NCBI GenBank assembly: GCA_030430125.1
Contig: JAUIGA010000215.1
Location: forward strand, 1 to 6,003
From: Chloroflexia bacterium
Lineage (GTDB): Bacteria > Chloroflexota > Chloroflexia > Thermomicrobiales > UBA6265
Direction: 5' to 3'
Length of the DNA: 6,003 nt
Part shown: positions 5,585 to 6,003 of the stretch, piece by piece
How the letters are laid out: each line of letters starts with the position of its first letter
How positions within the stretch are numbered: position 1 is the stretch's first letter
Position numbers and translations under genes: made by a program
The notes under the pieces: generated by a model
Told to the model about the DNA's origin: nothing
The model's input: the letters and a program-made list of their open reading frames with translations, nothing else
The model's database searches: none

Positions 5585-5733
5585 CGCCCTCAAGGATACC
5601 GCGTGTGCGTGCCGTCTCGGCGAGCTGCGCTGTCACCACGCGACCAGGATGCTCCCTACCACCATCACGTCGCAGCGGCCGATCCTGCGGCGACTCTGGC
5701 GCCGGGAATGTCATGCATGATCCTTGAGACCGG
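5585..5733. other. Non-coding upstream region of the phosphoesterase operon
   Basis: The phosphoesterase frame remains open here, but the translation is arginine/glycine-rich and unlike the family, so I treat it as leader or promoter region. Apart from the TATCCT-like element near 5593-5598 (minus strand), which has no good -35 match, no clear promoter or operator stands out. Confidence 0.4.
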
Positions 5734-6003
5734 CGCGCCATTCCTCAACGTCACTCCGAGCTTGTCGACCCCTCCCCGGCTGCCACGCCCCTCCAATGGA
5801 GGGGAGAACCCTCCCCGCCGGGACGGGGAGTGGAACCGTCCCCGCGCGAAGCGCACGGCGGCTTTGCCGCCGCATCAGCGCTGTGCCGGGACTCGAATAT
5901 TGACTTCCATCGCGTTTTCTTGCGGCTTCGCCGGGGGACTCCTCGACACGACTGCGGCGCATGCGCGCCTGGCCGGCTCGGAGTGACGTTGAGTGGTTGC
6001 GCG
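5734..6003. repeat. Inverted-repeat-bounded intergenic element, hairpin-rich (may continue past the window)
   Basis: CTCAACGTCACTCCGAGC (5744-5761) recurs as its exact reverse complement at 5976-5993, an 18-bp perfect inverted repeat about 214 bp apart. Beyond 5 unmatched bases, CGCGC matches again on each side (5734-5738 and 5999-6003), so the arms may extend further right. Between them are three perfect hairpins: CCCCTCCA/TGGAGGGG (5788-5804), CTCCCCG/CGGGGAG (5811-5830) and CGGCGGC/GCCGCCG with a TTT loop (5856-5872). No open frame with protein-like sequence and no transposase is inside. It has the form of a miniature inverted-repeat or REP-type intergenic repeat. The inward-reading TCACTCCGAG... 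then GAGGAGTC pattern at the right arm resembles dispersed intergenic repeats that I recall from Chloroflexi-like genomes. No target-site duplication is visible. Confidence 0.7.

Noticed and set aside
4809..5720. 303-codon plus-strand open frame opposite the phosphoesterase
   Set aside because: All metallophosphoesterase motifs are on the minus strand; the plus frame is a GC-bias shadow without recognisable domains.
5526..5741. N-terminal extension of the phosphoesterase (start at 5741)
   Set aside because: The extra 72 residues are arginine-rich, unlike the family, and would overlap the proposed leader ORF. Family-like sequence begins at the ATG at 5525.
5788..5872. CRISPR-like series of short palindromes near the right end
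   Set aside because: The hairpins differ in sequence and spacing and are not direct repeats; they fit an intergenic repeat element.

Overview
This is a GC-rich bacterial window with short, tightly packed genes, near-consensus sigma70-type promoters and strong purine-rich ribosome binding sites. A metallophosphoesterase of the 'SDEVD...GCGDLP...GNH' type followed by a ParB/DUF4032-like protein is a combination I associate mainly with Chloroflexota (Thermomicrobia/Sphaerobacter-like genomes). That taxonomic call is an inference from gene content and base composition, not a search result.

Layout, left to right. (1) At 2-1099 (+) is the C-terminal part of a cation-diffusion-facilitator (CDF) metal transporter, cut by the window's left edge. 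It carries an unusually long C-terminal extension and is followed by a terminator-like hairpin. (2) At 1202-1837 (-) is a TetR-family repressor, divergent from a small DUF3224-type protein at 1941-2366 (+). Their 103-bp gap holds two nearly identical palindromic sites (CGCAACTNNNNGTTGC) and two opposed, overlapping promoters, so the repressor very probably controls itself and its neighbour. (3) A perfect 12-bp-stem hairpin separates the DUF3224 gene from a convergent NmrA-like NAD(P)-binding Rossmann protein at 2537-3322 (-). (4) About 500 bp (3323-3837) hold no convincing large gene, only a strong terminator (3698-3727, minus strand), a weak inverted repeat and one weak small-ORF candidate. 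(5) A two-gene minus-strand operon follows: the metallophosphoesterase (4800-5525) is translationally coupled by an ATGA overlap to the ParB/DUF4032-like protein (3838-4803). A possible 20-codon leader ORF (5522-5584) is coupled in the same way to the phosphoesterase. (6) The right end (about 5734-6003) is a non-coding, hairpin-rich intergenic repeat bounded by inverted repeats with an 18-bp perfect core. It reaches the window edge.

No CRISPR array, tRNA, rRNA, transposase or obvious defence system is visible. The best leads are the extended CDF transporter, the twin-operator regulatory node, the coupled leader ORF/phosphoesterase/ParB-like operon, and the inverted-repeat element at the right edge.
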